A program made the position numbers and the translations under genes. A stretch of 64,000 nt of DNA, taken from the NCBI RefSeq assembly GCF_050947335.1, contig NC_134984.1, forward strand, positions 8,041,926 to 8,105,925, given 5' to 3'. This stretch comes from Megachile rotundata. Its lineage: Eukaryota; Arthropoda; Insecta; Hymenoptera; Megachilidae. This document shows positions 1-12,500 of this stretch, piece by piece (the stretch's first letter is position 1; every line of letters starts with the position of its first letter). Below the pieces are notes generated by a model. It did no database searches, was not told where the DNA came from, and worked only from the letters and a program-made list of their open reading frames with translations.

Positions 1-2880
1 TTTATTTTCAAAAATTAATATTTAATCATCACTGGAGACAATTTGATACAGAGTCACTTTACAGTTGAACTGAACTTTAAAAACTGAATTGTATTTAACA
101 CTTATTTATTTAATATTATATACGAGTACTCAGTTTTTTTAATATTACTGACACGTATTCAACTTTTACTGACACGTTTTATACACAACAATAAGGAAAA
201 GTTACATTAACATAGGATTTTAAAATGTTATTGCTATTAAAATGTTACAACAGATGTGTAAAATGATATTGGACTGCTTTGTTCTTCAATGCCACATGCA
301 CCATGTTCCAGTTTAGTACGCAAAACTTTATCAGCATGTTATATATATAAATAAAAATGATAAAAAAATGTCATATAAATGTGAGCTGTTGAATGTTTTA
401 TCAAAAGATTACGGGGAATACACGAAATATTCTCTTTACATATACCACATGAATAATTATCGACTTTCGCATTTTCTTAAATAACTTTTAATAATATATT
501 ATTAACATGTTTTCGTATTATTATTTTCCTAAATCCCTCAGCAAAAAACAACGAAAAATTCGATAATAGTTGTTTGTCAAATAGTTTAAAAGAATGAATA
601 TTTTCAACAGCCTTCAATGATATTTAAAGTCAAAGTACAAAAAAGATCTATATTTCAGGAATTAAAAAGCATAAAAAAGCAGGGTATGCAAAAATACTAA
701 GTTTATTGATTGTTTTACTTGCAAATTTTATAGAATTATTTTACATAAATATCAATACATAAATATTAAATATTAACCTAGTAAATACTACACTACGAGA
801 GAAATGTTAAACTGTATTATTTCATAAGCGAGTTGTTAAAAAATAAAAATAAACGAGTTTGTTAAAAAAATATAGACACTGAGCTAAAAAAAATACTTTT
901 ATGAATAGCTCGACCTTTATTTGAATTTGCAAGAGATAAAATTTCAATTCTAAATAATTAGTTATGATGTCCAAAAGCAAATTTGTTAGTACTTCAATAA
1001 CAAAGTTCTGCAATACTTAATCATAGGCTCTATTTTCCCATGTTGAATCTTCATTTCAATGAAATTAGCAAAAATAAATGTATCAAGAAGTCGGTCATCA
1101 AGTTCGTGTATTTATCGATTATTTGTAAGATTCCGCTCGATTTTGATCGGATCTTCGTATGTTAATAAAATAAAATCTATATATTTCTTCGCTATTGTTT
1201 TTCTGATGTTATCATTGTTCACACGTATAAAATATAGTGGGTTATTTAGAATTGCATTTTCAATACTCATAAATCAAGTGTAATTAATAAATTATAAAGA
1301 AGTCCTTCCAAGTCGTTTTCCTTAAATAATAAATTCATTTAGTCTTTTAAAAGTTATTGCGTTTTTGTGTTATTTTAAATATAATAACCTCCCATATTCC
1401 ATTATCCCATTTTTCAAAAACGCGTATTGCGTGTATTAAAACACAATACTATATTATACGTCACTCATATATAAATTGAAACTGAACTGTAAAAATATAC
1501 AATGGATAATATACGTATAAATTAGCTTATACAATTGTATTTTATCTCGACAAAGCTTAATATACCTTTTGACAAGTGCGTTCGATAGAGTAATTTAATT
1601 ATTGATGTAATGTTAAGACAGGCAAAGAACGTTCAAATATCAGGAATACTTTGAATATGGCGATCATTGACGGACAAGTTGTAATTGAAATTAAGCTTGA
1701 AATTCAATCATAGTAAAAATATAAATCAGATTTGTCACATTTATGTGCGTCACGTGCGGGAGACTATATTACATGAAGAGGAATTAACAATTTATATAAT
1801 TTAAAATAAGAAATGATCTGTCTATCTACGATCCGTCACTTTGGAGGGTTTCATGAAGCTAGCATTAAAAGAGCAATGACAAATGTATCCAAAAAGAGTT
1901 AATTTTTTCAATATTTATCAATTTGAGATGATCGATCGACTGGCAAAGTGGTAAGAAATTTGTCGTAAAGAAATATTACTCGAAGACAAACTATAATACA
2001 CGCGACTTAAAGAATACATACATAATGAACAGGTACCTAACGTAAGATCAGAGAAGACAGGATTGCGTTCTTAGTATACTAGAAGGAACAAGTTTTCCGT
2101 AATCACGTGTGATTCATAGCACACATGACCTACGTGTGTAAATCTCGTCCGGTGACATTTACCGTATCCACCTAGAGACTTACTCGATTTCCTGAATGTA
2201 TGCATAATATTGAATGAACACGTTTCCATATATCCACGACTCTTTCCAACACAACGAGCGACCATTTACTGTTTATCTAGTTGGACGTTTTAATTTTTAC
2301 AGTTAAACGGTAATCACATATGTTATTAAGTATGTACTCAATTAGTAACATACTCAATTTTTATTAGTGGTCAATCATGGATTAATTAATTTGTTATTAC
2401 AGTTTTCTTAACTCAGAAACCCTACGGGATTCAAATTTTGTTTATTTCTTTTCGTTGTGAAAATCTCTTACATATCTCTTTGCAAGTTTTGTGTACCTCG
2501 ATTTTCGAGAGAATTAAATCCGAAAATTTGTAGAAATATTTGTAAGAAAATTGATTTATAGAAGATGATGTGAACATATTAGAGTGATGTGATTAATAAA
2601 TACTTATTGGAACATTTTATTTATAGCACAATTTGAGAAAGACTTATTTGCAATTATTTCCTTATTTAATAATTCCTCATTTAATTTCCTTATTATTATC
2701 ACTTATCTAGAAACGATAAGTAACTTTGTTTTAAGTTGCAATTTCGAGTCCTAACAAGTTTTCCTTTTTCTCAAAATTTTGATACTAATTTAATAAACTA
2801 ATTTGTTCAAAGTCGAAAATTTACCCTTTAAGAACTGAATCAGCTCTAGGTATTAGGTTCTTTTTGCAAGTTGAATGCGT
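1..2880. other. AT-rich gene-free stretch
   Basis: No gene is supported here. Open frames are short, AT-driven and lack splice context. A minus-strand frame at 2071-2265 has a GTAAGT-like donor inside it but no recognisable protein. No inverted or tandem repeat of note was seen. Confidence 0.5.
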
Positions 2881-3170
2881 AAAAGATTAACGGACGTCAG
2901 GCAAACAGGTAACCGGAAAAAATTATATCCCGGTGCGAGCGTACTCCGCAAAAAATATGAAATCTCGGTGAGATAAGTGGTTGAAACGTTTTCATCCCGG
3001 CGGAGCATCCGTTGCGAAGTTCCACTTTCTATCAGAGCGGGAAAAGGACAGGCTTATGCAGTTTGACGGACCAAAGAGAGTAAAAATGAAGGAGAAAGAG
3101 AGCAAAGGTAAGAATTCAGGTAAAAACGACGTCAACAATGCGCTTCAGCATTATGAAACTTGAAATCGAA
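2881..3170 (+). other. GC-richer patch with a 60-codon open frame, possible exon
   Basis: This patch is clearly richer in G and C than its surroundings. A plus-strand frame is open from about 2972 to 3163 and encodes a charged, lysine-rich peptide with the stretch FHFLSEREKDRLMQF. It has no ATG at its start. A donor-like AAAG|GTAAGAATTC occurs at about 3108-3118, so the frame could be an exon ending there. No convincing acceptor with a pyrimidine tract was seen upstream. I do not recognise the protein. It could equally be a conserved non-coding element or a decayed exon. Confidence 0.22.
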
Positions 3171-6050
3171 ATAGTGTGTGAGTGCTACCAGGCACGAGCA
3201 TTTATGTACTTGATACCGAAAACGTAATAACTTGAAAGCGTTTGTCGTTCATGGTTACAATTATAGATGCTCGAAAAATTAATAATAATAAGTACTAACG
3301 ATAAGACAATTTTTATGTACTCCTCAAATTCATTTTTTAATCTATACTTTCCTTTTTAACTATATCCTTTCTCTTTTTCAAACTATTTGTGTCCATCGAT
3401 GTAACACTTTTTCGAACTAGCTTTATTTATCAGTTATGGGTTTTATTATTATTAGATTGTTGCATGATATTGTCAATTGTGGAAAAGAAATGCGTTTTCA
3501 GTCTTCTACAAATAATATCAAATAGAAAATGACGAGAAGCAAATACTTTTTGTTAAATAAAGTCATTTGAAGGAAATTGATATAGTATTGGTTTGTAACA
3601 TTTTGTAAAATAAATAACTAGAATATGTAATTATGAAAGACAAGAAATGTTATCAATAAGTTTTTTTAATTGAGAAATTCAAGAAATTTAATTGTTCATT
3701 CGTATTTGAAAAATTTTACAAATTTCATAGTGCATATTTTATTTTAATTTTTAAAATAATTTTTTCACCATTTTCCCAATAGCAATTATGTCGGATTATC
3801 ATAAGTTCACACACTAATAAAATAAGTTTTCTATAAATAACGTATGTCGTTATTAATTAGAATAATTATAATATTATTATAATTTTTGCAAAGTTTATTA
3901 TTGACTGTTTTTGTTTATCTCAATACATCAATATTTATAAACAAATTCATCAAACATTTAAAACCTGGAATAATCTTCACGTATCGAATGTGTCGAATAT
4001 AAAGCGATTTTCCATGCGTTACATGACTGATTTATTTACTTAAAAAAAGCGATATTACAAGCGATATTAAGCGGTATTACACAAAGCGATGTATACAGTA
4101 CGAAACTTATGTTACATATTGATGTATAAGCTACAAAATTTATTGCGTTACTAGAAGTTACTAAATATTATTTTGCATCATCTCACTGTACAAAAGATCT
4201 CAGTTATCAATTTCTTTTGTAACAGTGCGTTTGGAATTTGCAAAATAAATCATGTTAAAATAGAGTTAAAGCATATCAAAGATATTTTAATACATGATAA
4301 ACGGATTAATCCATGATCTTAATTCATGAGCAAATACAATAAAATAAAAAGAAGGATCAATAAAGTGGAACAGTTAAAGCCCCAAGGCCAAGATAATCAC
4401 AGTACAAGAAAATTGGGTAATTATTGACAAAAGGAGGTATAGCATCAATGATTCGTCTTTGTCAAACATTGTTAAGATCGATATCCTCAGTAACTTTTTT
4501 GGTAAATTAATTGTCGCGCGTTGTTTATTATAACGTTATTAATAAAAAAATATTAATCTAAACTAACTTAATACGACCCAGCATGTTTTATACTTTATGG
4601 TATTCGTTCTTTGATATTCATTTTTAATTATATCATAGAACATGTTAAGTTGAATTTGAAAGGAATAATATTCCTCAAGTTATACAACCTATAATTCAAA
4701 ATTTGTTCAACTTGATTAATAAATTCATCCGTTATATACTTTCCTCTAAATGTAGTTCCATTAATAAACCGCTGCCAAAATCGCTAAGTTTTGCATGGTC
4801 AGATTATGTGCAAATCTTGATTTTTATAAATCTTCCATGATTAACAACCTTTTAATGAATGGTCACGACGAGTTAAATTATTACCTAAACAATAGGAAAA
4901 AATTACTCAGGAACATGTCTGTAATAATATATGTGAAAGATAGGGTCATTGGGATGGCTCCTTTTGTCAGTATTTACAAAAGGGATCCTAAGGAAATAAT
5001 ATAAAATAGAAAACAACTGTACAGGAAGAATATTAGCACTAAACTTACCGTTGCACACATAATTTGAAATTAAAAATAAATAATAAAAGGAAACTTGTGA
5101 ACGAGCCAAATGACATGATTGGTTAAAGAAAAGTAATGAAAGTAAGTTTGCAATGCCGGATATTTGTTGCATCTCGCAAAGACCTTCAACGATAATTTTC
5201 ATTACACGTCTATAAAATAGCACCTTCCTGCTAGGAAATTTACATGAAATTATCTGGCAAGATCGTAAACACGTATCTTAACAAAAAACTATCAGAGACT
5301 CATCAGACAAGGATATACCAAGTTAGCTGTAATCAAACGTGCAATCACTCCGGAACACAGAATACTGTTTGATCAAATGAACCTCAAAGACCACGGTTAG
5401 TTCTCAAGGAAATGCAGGGAAACCCATTAAATGCAAAGGCATTCTAACAAAACGAATAAGGACGCCAGATATCAATTCAACGCCACCTGGAGCATCCTGC
5501 TTCTATTTTTAATTGATCAGCTATCCAATTAAAATCTGTGGTTGGTGATCAATGAACTGGAACATGAACATAGTGCAATTAAATAGAGCAACTACACTTC
5601 AGTACTAAACCTATCGACGAAAATACTTATAGCATCAGTAAAACGTTGGAGCTTTGTAAAAAATATGGTAACACGGAAATTTCTGACATTATCATGTTAA
5701 CATTTAATGATAACGTTGTTGCAATATCACAAACTTCCTGTATTCTTTTTTGTACTTCACATCCGTTAATATATACATATTGTAATTGAAATTTCTGAAA
5801 AATGAAGTAACACGACATTAACGGGGAAACTGTCATAATATTTTTCACTTTACCGGTTGTGTTTTAGCAGTTTAAGTGTAGAACTCTTGATAATGTCGTT
5901 TAGGTTTTCTTTTTAGTGAAAATGCACTATCTTCGCTGAACTATCTTCTGCACTACTATCTTCTAGTGCATTTTAGTAGATAAGGAACTGTAGATTGACT
6001 GGTCATGGTAATAAAAAATTATTTACTAAAAGTTGTATGCAACTTTGTTT
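3171..6050. other. Gene-free stretch
   Basis: Nothing is firmly supported. A 69-codon ATG frame at 4795-5004 (plus) and a 106-codon frame antisense to it (4903-5223) match no family I recognise. A short run at 4048-4088 repeats the unit AGCGATATTA imperfectly. Confidence 0.45.
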
Positions 6051-6055
6051 CTAAT

Positions 6056-6640
6056 GTAGAAATTTAGAAACTTGGAATTGTGGGAAATGGAAAAGTAGGA
6101 AATTTCAGAATTCGGAAAATTGGGAATTTTTGGAAATTTCAAGTTTGAGAATTTGTGGATTTTGAAATTTGGAAATTTAGGAATTTATGGATTTTGAGAT
6201 TTGAGAATTTAGGAATTTATGGATTTTGAGATTTGAAAATTTAGGAATTTATGGATTTTGAGATTTGAAAATTTAGGAATTTGTGGATTTTGAGATTTGA
6301 GAATTAAAAAATTTTAGAATTTGAGTATTTTAGAATCTGAGAGGTTATAAATTTAGGGGCTTAATAATTTGATAATTTGAAAATTAAAAAGTAATGAGAA
6401 TTTGGAAATTTAGAAATCTGAGAATCTGCAGAATTTAATAATTTGTAAAAAAGCTTAGACATTTAGGTATTTTTTAATTTGCGATTTTGAAAATTTAGAC
6501 ATTCGAGAGTTTGAGAATTTTGAAATTTGAAGACTTAAAAATTTAGAAGTTATGAGTTTTAAAGTATTTGAGATTCGTGACGTTGGGATAATAAAATTTA
6601 GAAGTTATAAATTTTGAAGTATTTGGGATTCGTGATGTTG
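6056..6640. repeat. Low-complexity AATTTGGA field 1 (G-rich on plus strand) with a 32-bp tandem core
   Basis: About 580 bp are made of degenerate words such as GAAATTTAGGAATTT and GAGATTTGAGAATTT. Inside it, a 32-bp unit starting GAATTTATGGATTTTGAG recurs at 6181, 6213, 6245 and 6277 with few differences, so this core is a true tandem array. The plus strand carries G and almost no C between the AATTT words. Related fields, some with the opposite strand bias, occur near 22.0, 24.0, 27.4, 44.0 and 44.3 kb. Confidence 0.85.
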
Positions 6641-6959
6641 GAATAATAAAATTATGTAGCAGATTAAAACGAATTACGTTCCCCCATTAAAATAGACCAG
6701 GTTTATTTAAAATTATGTTTATTTCAGCTCTCATTACTTAAATCTATTCGATTTGTTCAGCCTTTATGATCGAAATGTAATCCTGGTCAATAAATATGTA
6801 CATTTTATCGCACTATGAAACAAGGATAATTATTTCACAGCAATAAAGTTGCGCGTAACATTCTACGCCATCCATTATTTGCCATAACGCTATCAGATTG
6901 ATATTATCAATGTATCAAGACATCGACATAATTCCGGTTTTATCGATATTTATCGACAA

Positions 6960-7620
6960 GATTACCGATATAAGTAGCAGCAACTAGAAGCGTTTATTAA
7001 CGCATTCGCATGCTCGGTGCACGCGGCAGCGTTCATCGTATTCCAAGGTGTTAGTAATAAAGAAGAATTATCATAATGGAATTCATTGCATACATGCATG
7101 GGCTTGTAACGTAACTTGCGGTAGGAAATGCATATGTGCAGCTGACTTGCTCGAAAGGATATACGGTTGACCGTCAGAGGATATCTCTCGTCCTCGTTAT
7201 GCTCGTTGCCCTTGCCAAGAAGTCGCAAGAAACTGTGTACACATGCACACAAGATCCACACGTACGAACACCATCAAACTCGATGGAAAGTGCGGCATGC
7301 ATCGCGAAGAGAAACAAGTTCTCGACGATGATTCGCGAAGTCCTTCAAACGCGTGTACTTCCGCGCTAGAGGCTGCCGATAATTGGAAGTCGTTCCACTT
7401 CTTTGCCTTTGCCAACTCTCATCTTGGAATGCGACCGGCTCTCTGCACATCGTCGACACGTTTTCCTCGTTACACGGCCAACAACCGTGTCGTAACACAC
7501 CGGGAAACGGTACAATGAACTTCTTCATGCTCGAATAGAGATACGCTCTTTTACAAGTTCCTACGTGATTGGCGAAGCATAATTAGAGGAAGGGAACGGG
7601 ATATGGACAAAAGGGTATAG
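6960..7620. other. CpG-rich island, possible regulatory or promoter DNA
   Basis: This block is much richer in C, G and CpG than its neighbourhood. Overlapping open frames exist on both strands (minus 6962-7261, 7197-7415 and 7274-7528; plus 7136-7369 and 7243-7518). Frames open in several phases at once are what CpG-rich, stop-poor DNA gives by chance. None shows a domain, a signal peptide or convincing splice sites. I read it as an unmethylated or recently less AT-biased segment, perhaps a promoter or enhancer. Confidence 0.35.
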
Positions 7621-8930
7621 TCGAATAAGATGCTCGAATGGGTTCTTGGACCACACGAATTGTGTTGTATGTTATTCGATAGCTTTGCAAAAGAAATTTT
7701 ACAAGTTTCAAGCTATTAGTTCAACTAGGGAGGTAGTGATAGGGAAAAATCGAAATTCCAGTTTTTGCTCTATTTTTCTTATTTGGTGACGTACAAAAAT
7801 TATGCAGCACTAATTCAGTAGCACATGAATTTTTTTTAGATTTTTGGACTGCAAGCTGTCGTCAAAATTAAAAATCGGAAAATGCGATTTTTCATTGAAG
7901 ATGTAGGAGCTTTACTTTTATATTATTGTGGTACTAACATATATTGGACGACCAACCTAGTGATTCAACAGGTAATATTAGAACCGATGTATCCAAAATA
8001 AGTTAGGCAGCCTTGTTTTCGCATTTTTTGTCTAACGTCAGAAATCAGAGAAAGTTTGCAGAGATACTAATGTCATCTGGAACTAGTTGATCATCAAGTA
8101 CCAAGGCTCACAACTAATTTTAATCTAATAGATGTTAATTGCTAAATCCACATCAACCCAACATTATCGAAACGTACTAAGCTAACCTAACCTGATCAAG
8201 TGGATTTAAAAAGCAGATAATAAGTAAGAGTAAATAGATTCGAATTTAAACAAAAATAAATATGACAACTTTAACTGATAAAATTACATGTTACGTGTCT
8301 GTAATCTTATTCACGGCAAAAATATTTGTGCAGCAGTGAAAGTCTTTAAAATAGGCACTCCGTTACAGTTAGCACTGAAAAGTTTGATACACCAAAATTA
8401 ATTCAGGAGAAAATGCCCATTGTAATTGATTAAATGAATTTACTATAAATAAAATACTTTCATTCCACAAAATATTACATTCTTTTTATTAAACAAAGAA
8501 AATAATTAAATTAATATTTGATATTTGAGACAATAACAATTATTGACATATGCCATGTTGATTAATTACTTATTCATATGAACATTTTTATATTTCAATT
8601 AATTTAAAATTTTACAAATTATTCTTATTATTTCTGAAAGTAGAAATTTGACAATGTCGGATAAACGTATTTAGTTACAATTTTAGATGTAAAAGAAACT
8701 GCAATTATCTTAACAATTATCTTTGGTTTTTTAATGATATAACCACAGTGATCTTATGTGATAAATATCTCAAGTTAAAATAAGTTTCATTTTCATTTCC
8801 ATTTCTCACAGTGAAGGTATTAGAAATGAACAAAATTTTCGTCTTCTAAAAATATTCAAGTTACAGATTCGCATTAACGCCTCCAATTATATCAATTTCA
8901 AAAGTTCAAACACTGTTGAATTTTGTACAG
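7621..8930. other. Gene-free AT-rich stretch
   Basis: No coding signal, tandem repeat or delimited transposon was found. A GCTAACCTAACCTG motif near 8190 is two units of the insect TTAGG repeat and is too short to mean anything alone. Confidence 0.45.
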
Positions 8931-8934
8931 TTCT

Positions 8935-9570
8935 CAATTCACGGGCGATGCATATCGCCGAGTCACTGAAAGAGTATCCTCTCGAACGCCATTACGTAAG
9001 CAGACGAACAGAAGGCAAGTTCGAAACTAATAAGTAATCATCTGCAATAACATCGATTTCTTAATCATTCATCCTTCTAGTACGTTCTCTGTAGTCGGTG
9101 TATTAATATAAGACACGTGTTGCCAAGCATATTATTAAACGCACGAGTCAGATTAAATCGATGCGCCGGTCGTTTAGCGAATTATGCGGATCGGTTTAGT
9201 TTCAGCGAACGTAATCGCGTATCGGGTTTATACGGTGAATTTTTAAAATTCAATTCACGTGTCTCGATACGCGACACGGAATGCGATACGCGTCCGACTG
9301 TTCTGTGTTGCGCAACCGGCCACGTTAATACGTACAATTTTACCAGTTTGAATTCCCTTGGATCGAGTCGAATCAATTTTTTTTTCGTTCTCATGACAAT
9401 TCTCTCCCTGCGTTGCATGCTGCAGTTTAATAATATTTTAATCAAGACAGTGGATTTAATTAAAACTTTTGAGAAAATCCCAGTTGTTAACAGCTGGAAT
9501 TCGCAGCTGTTTGCCAGGCGGGTAATAACTGAACGTAAATTTCCAAGATTTTCGCATGCTTGTTAATCCC
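8935..9570. other. CpG-rich island with a 149-codon chance-like open frame
   Basis: CpG dinucleotides and TCG/CGA words are frequent from about 8940 to 9350. The plus frame 9117-9566 starts at a non-ATG codon (TTG) and its peptide has no recognisable domain. An 87-codon antisense frame covers the same DNA. A TATTAATATAAG TATA-like word near 9101-9112 followed by an ACACGTGT E-box at 9114 would suit a promoter, but no exon was identified downstream. Confidence 0.35.
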
Positions 9571-12500
9571 TTGCACTATAGTGACAAATTCGTAGTTTCA
9601 GCATGATCTTTTCTTGCATTTTTAGTATGGCTGAATGTTCTACTTAAGTCTAATTGTAATTTACACAGTTAAGGTCGCTAAATGCGAAACAAGCATGACA
9701 TTTTAACTTCCTTTAATCGCCTTAATTGTTGAACGTAGTGAGGATCTTGGGGCGACTCGATCTACATTTATTCATTTGTTTGTTTGCTTGTCGGTACAAT
9801 TTTGGGTTCGTCGCTTTGAAAGTTTGAGTGTAGATTCGTGAGACACCCTACATTTGCTGCAGATTTTGGCAGCAATCTGACAACTGGAACCTGTTGGTAT
9901 CGACTTCGATAGTCGACGAAACGAAAAAAATACTGTATTTTAGTATCGTTTTCAATAGTTTCAGATACTTTTAACCTATTGGAACAACTCTAAAATCTCT
10001 ACATCTCATTCTTGTTCTACCTACATTCTTTCAGTAGGTACTCTAAATTTTAAATACACATTCGAATTTGCGCGAGACCTGGTTTGTAGATCCATTAGTA
10101 TTGTAGCAGTAAATAGTACGTTGTGTCTGACGCATCTAGTACATAAATCGCAGTGCAATTTTCTAGTTCTAAGTTGTGGAAAAATAAACGTTTGACCATG
10201 TTCTGCAGTTAACTTGAAAGCAGAAAATTTTATAGAAACTATTGATATTATTTATGAATTTGATAAGTAATACATTATACAAATAATATGTTAAGATGTG
10301 GGTTCAGCTATAGGAACTGTATGTATAATAAATGTAAATAATGTGTCGTTATTAAAATGACAATATTTAGTTCCTATTGAACAGAATAAAACGTCACAAT
10401 GTGACAGCATTCATTTATGATTCGCACGAAATAATTATTGAAATACATATATCAATATATCTGTAATATCTTTTACATATATGTACATATATAGACAAAT
10501 ATTAATATTGAAGGACAAACTCTACTATCATTAGTTTATTTTCCTTTCTTATTTCTTCATAAACTTTTAATGAAACATTTATAAGCCTATGTTTACATAA
10601 CACTTTTTGCTATTTTTATTTATAGAATATGCTGATAAAGTTTTACGTACAAGAGACACACTGTGACATCAAAAACCAAAGCAGTACAACGTCATTTTAA
10701 TGATGGTAAATATTAATTTTAATAATGATGAAAAACTGGAACACCCTATATATATTTACAGTGATTAAAAACAAATATAAATAAAAATAATTTCGATAAC
10801 CAAATACATCGCGAATCAAAGTTACAAGCACATTCCGAATTCACATATTCGTAAAGGTAAACAATATGATAGCAGTTTAAAGCGACATTTTCATAACGTT
10901 ATTCTTGACTGTTTAGATCACAATGTAGCACAGTAATTAGAGGTTTCCCTGCTGTTTGTTTGCGGTGTCATACAAATATTTAAGTTGTTGCATTATGCTC
11001 TTGAAGGAAGGCTACGACACAGAGACCTTTGCATAAGCTTTTACGTAGACCTTCGCTTCGTGCAGTAGGATGAGTGAAGGTCATTGACTTGAGCTAACTT
11101 CTTGGAGGAAACTGACACGCCACTGATCTGTTAATTAAGTCACCATGTAGATTACTATACCAACATGTCAAAGAATCAGTAGACAAGATCCTTGTTCAGT
11201 TTTTTGAATCTTTCAGAATAGACTGAACTTTAAATACGTATACCAAACATTCGTGATGTCGTAATTTAACACTATTTCTACCTAGAGGTGTTAAAAGGCA
11301 TCTTTCAGATTTTAATTTGAAATTGAATCATTCCTTTACGATTAATTTTTTGACTTTTCATGGAATGGTTGTTAAATTAATTCTGCGATATTATATATTT
11401 CAGCTCATGCTTGATCTAAAAATGTGTATGTGGTATACTTATTTCTACCATGAGGTGTTTTGACATCTTAAGAATTTCGTGACAGTGCCAAATTAAAAAT
11501 ATCTAACTGTTAGAGAAGCAGCAGGGTCTTTATATTTTGAGAAATATAATATGATACAAATATTATTTATTAAGTTCAATTTTTTAATTGTAGCAACATA
11601 TTTTTGTTATTTGTAGTGCAACAGCTGTTGCTAGGACTTCTCTACAAACTATTGTGAGCAGTTTTGCAAGGTCAGATGTGGTAGTCAAATGGACATTCAT
11701 ATATTTAGAGTATAGTATTACTTTCATGTTAAATCTCATTTCCAAACATAATCCTATTAGTATGTTTCTGAAACTAGCACATTCAAGGATGCTATCTATT
11801 GTGAAATACCGAGTGTATCAAATAATGCGAGGTAATGATCTTATCGCAGTAAATGGTAATTCAATCTAAAGATGCTAAAATAAGTTGATAAAGCGATATA
11901 AAGATTACCACTTTGAATTAATTCAAATGATTAATAGGAATATGAGAAAGGAAGAATAAGGGTATAAGATTTATAAGGAAATGATCTTTACGTCGTCACG
12001 TTTCAGCATGATATTTCTATCGTTATGATCTTGAATAACCTTTAATAGTCTATGAAAGTTACCTGAGTAATAGCAGTTTTACGAAAGATGCAACAAATAC
12101 AAGGTTTCGTGCAAACAGATAAAGTTAACCTTGAAACTTTTTATTTCATTTATGTCATGCGTCTAGAACGTTTTCCATATATTGTTACAAATAAATAATT
12201 TCTTATTTTGTATTTACATCAAATCTTAAAAATCTCAAAAGACTACTATCCATATAGATATCTCAAAAATATAAAATACATCGTTTGTAAGAAGATATGA
12301 ACATCTGAACATACAAATCGAAGTTTATGTATTGAAATTAATACGTACTTTACTTTAAAGCTAATCAGACGTCTTTGCAATTTATTTAATATTAAGACAA
12401 CACAAGAATTTGTCTTTTACAAATTAGTCCAAATTTGTGCGCGATGTGAATTTATGAAAATTTTGCTGAACGTATGTTTTGCGATAAATCATATAAATAT

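Noticed and set aside
4795..5223. 69-codon plus and 106-codon minus overlapping frames
   Set aside because: No family, no splice support, and AT-driven residue content.
9117..9566. 149-codon plus-strand open frame
   Set aside because: It starts at TTG, has no domain, overlaps an 87-codon antisense frame and lies in a CpG-rich, stop-poor block, so it is probably chance.
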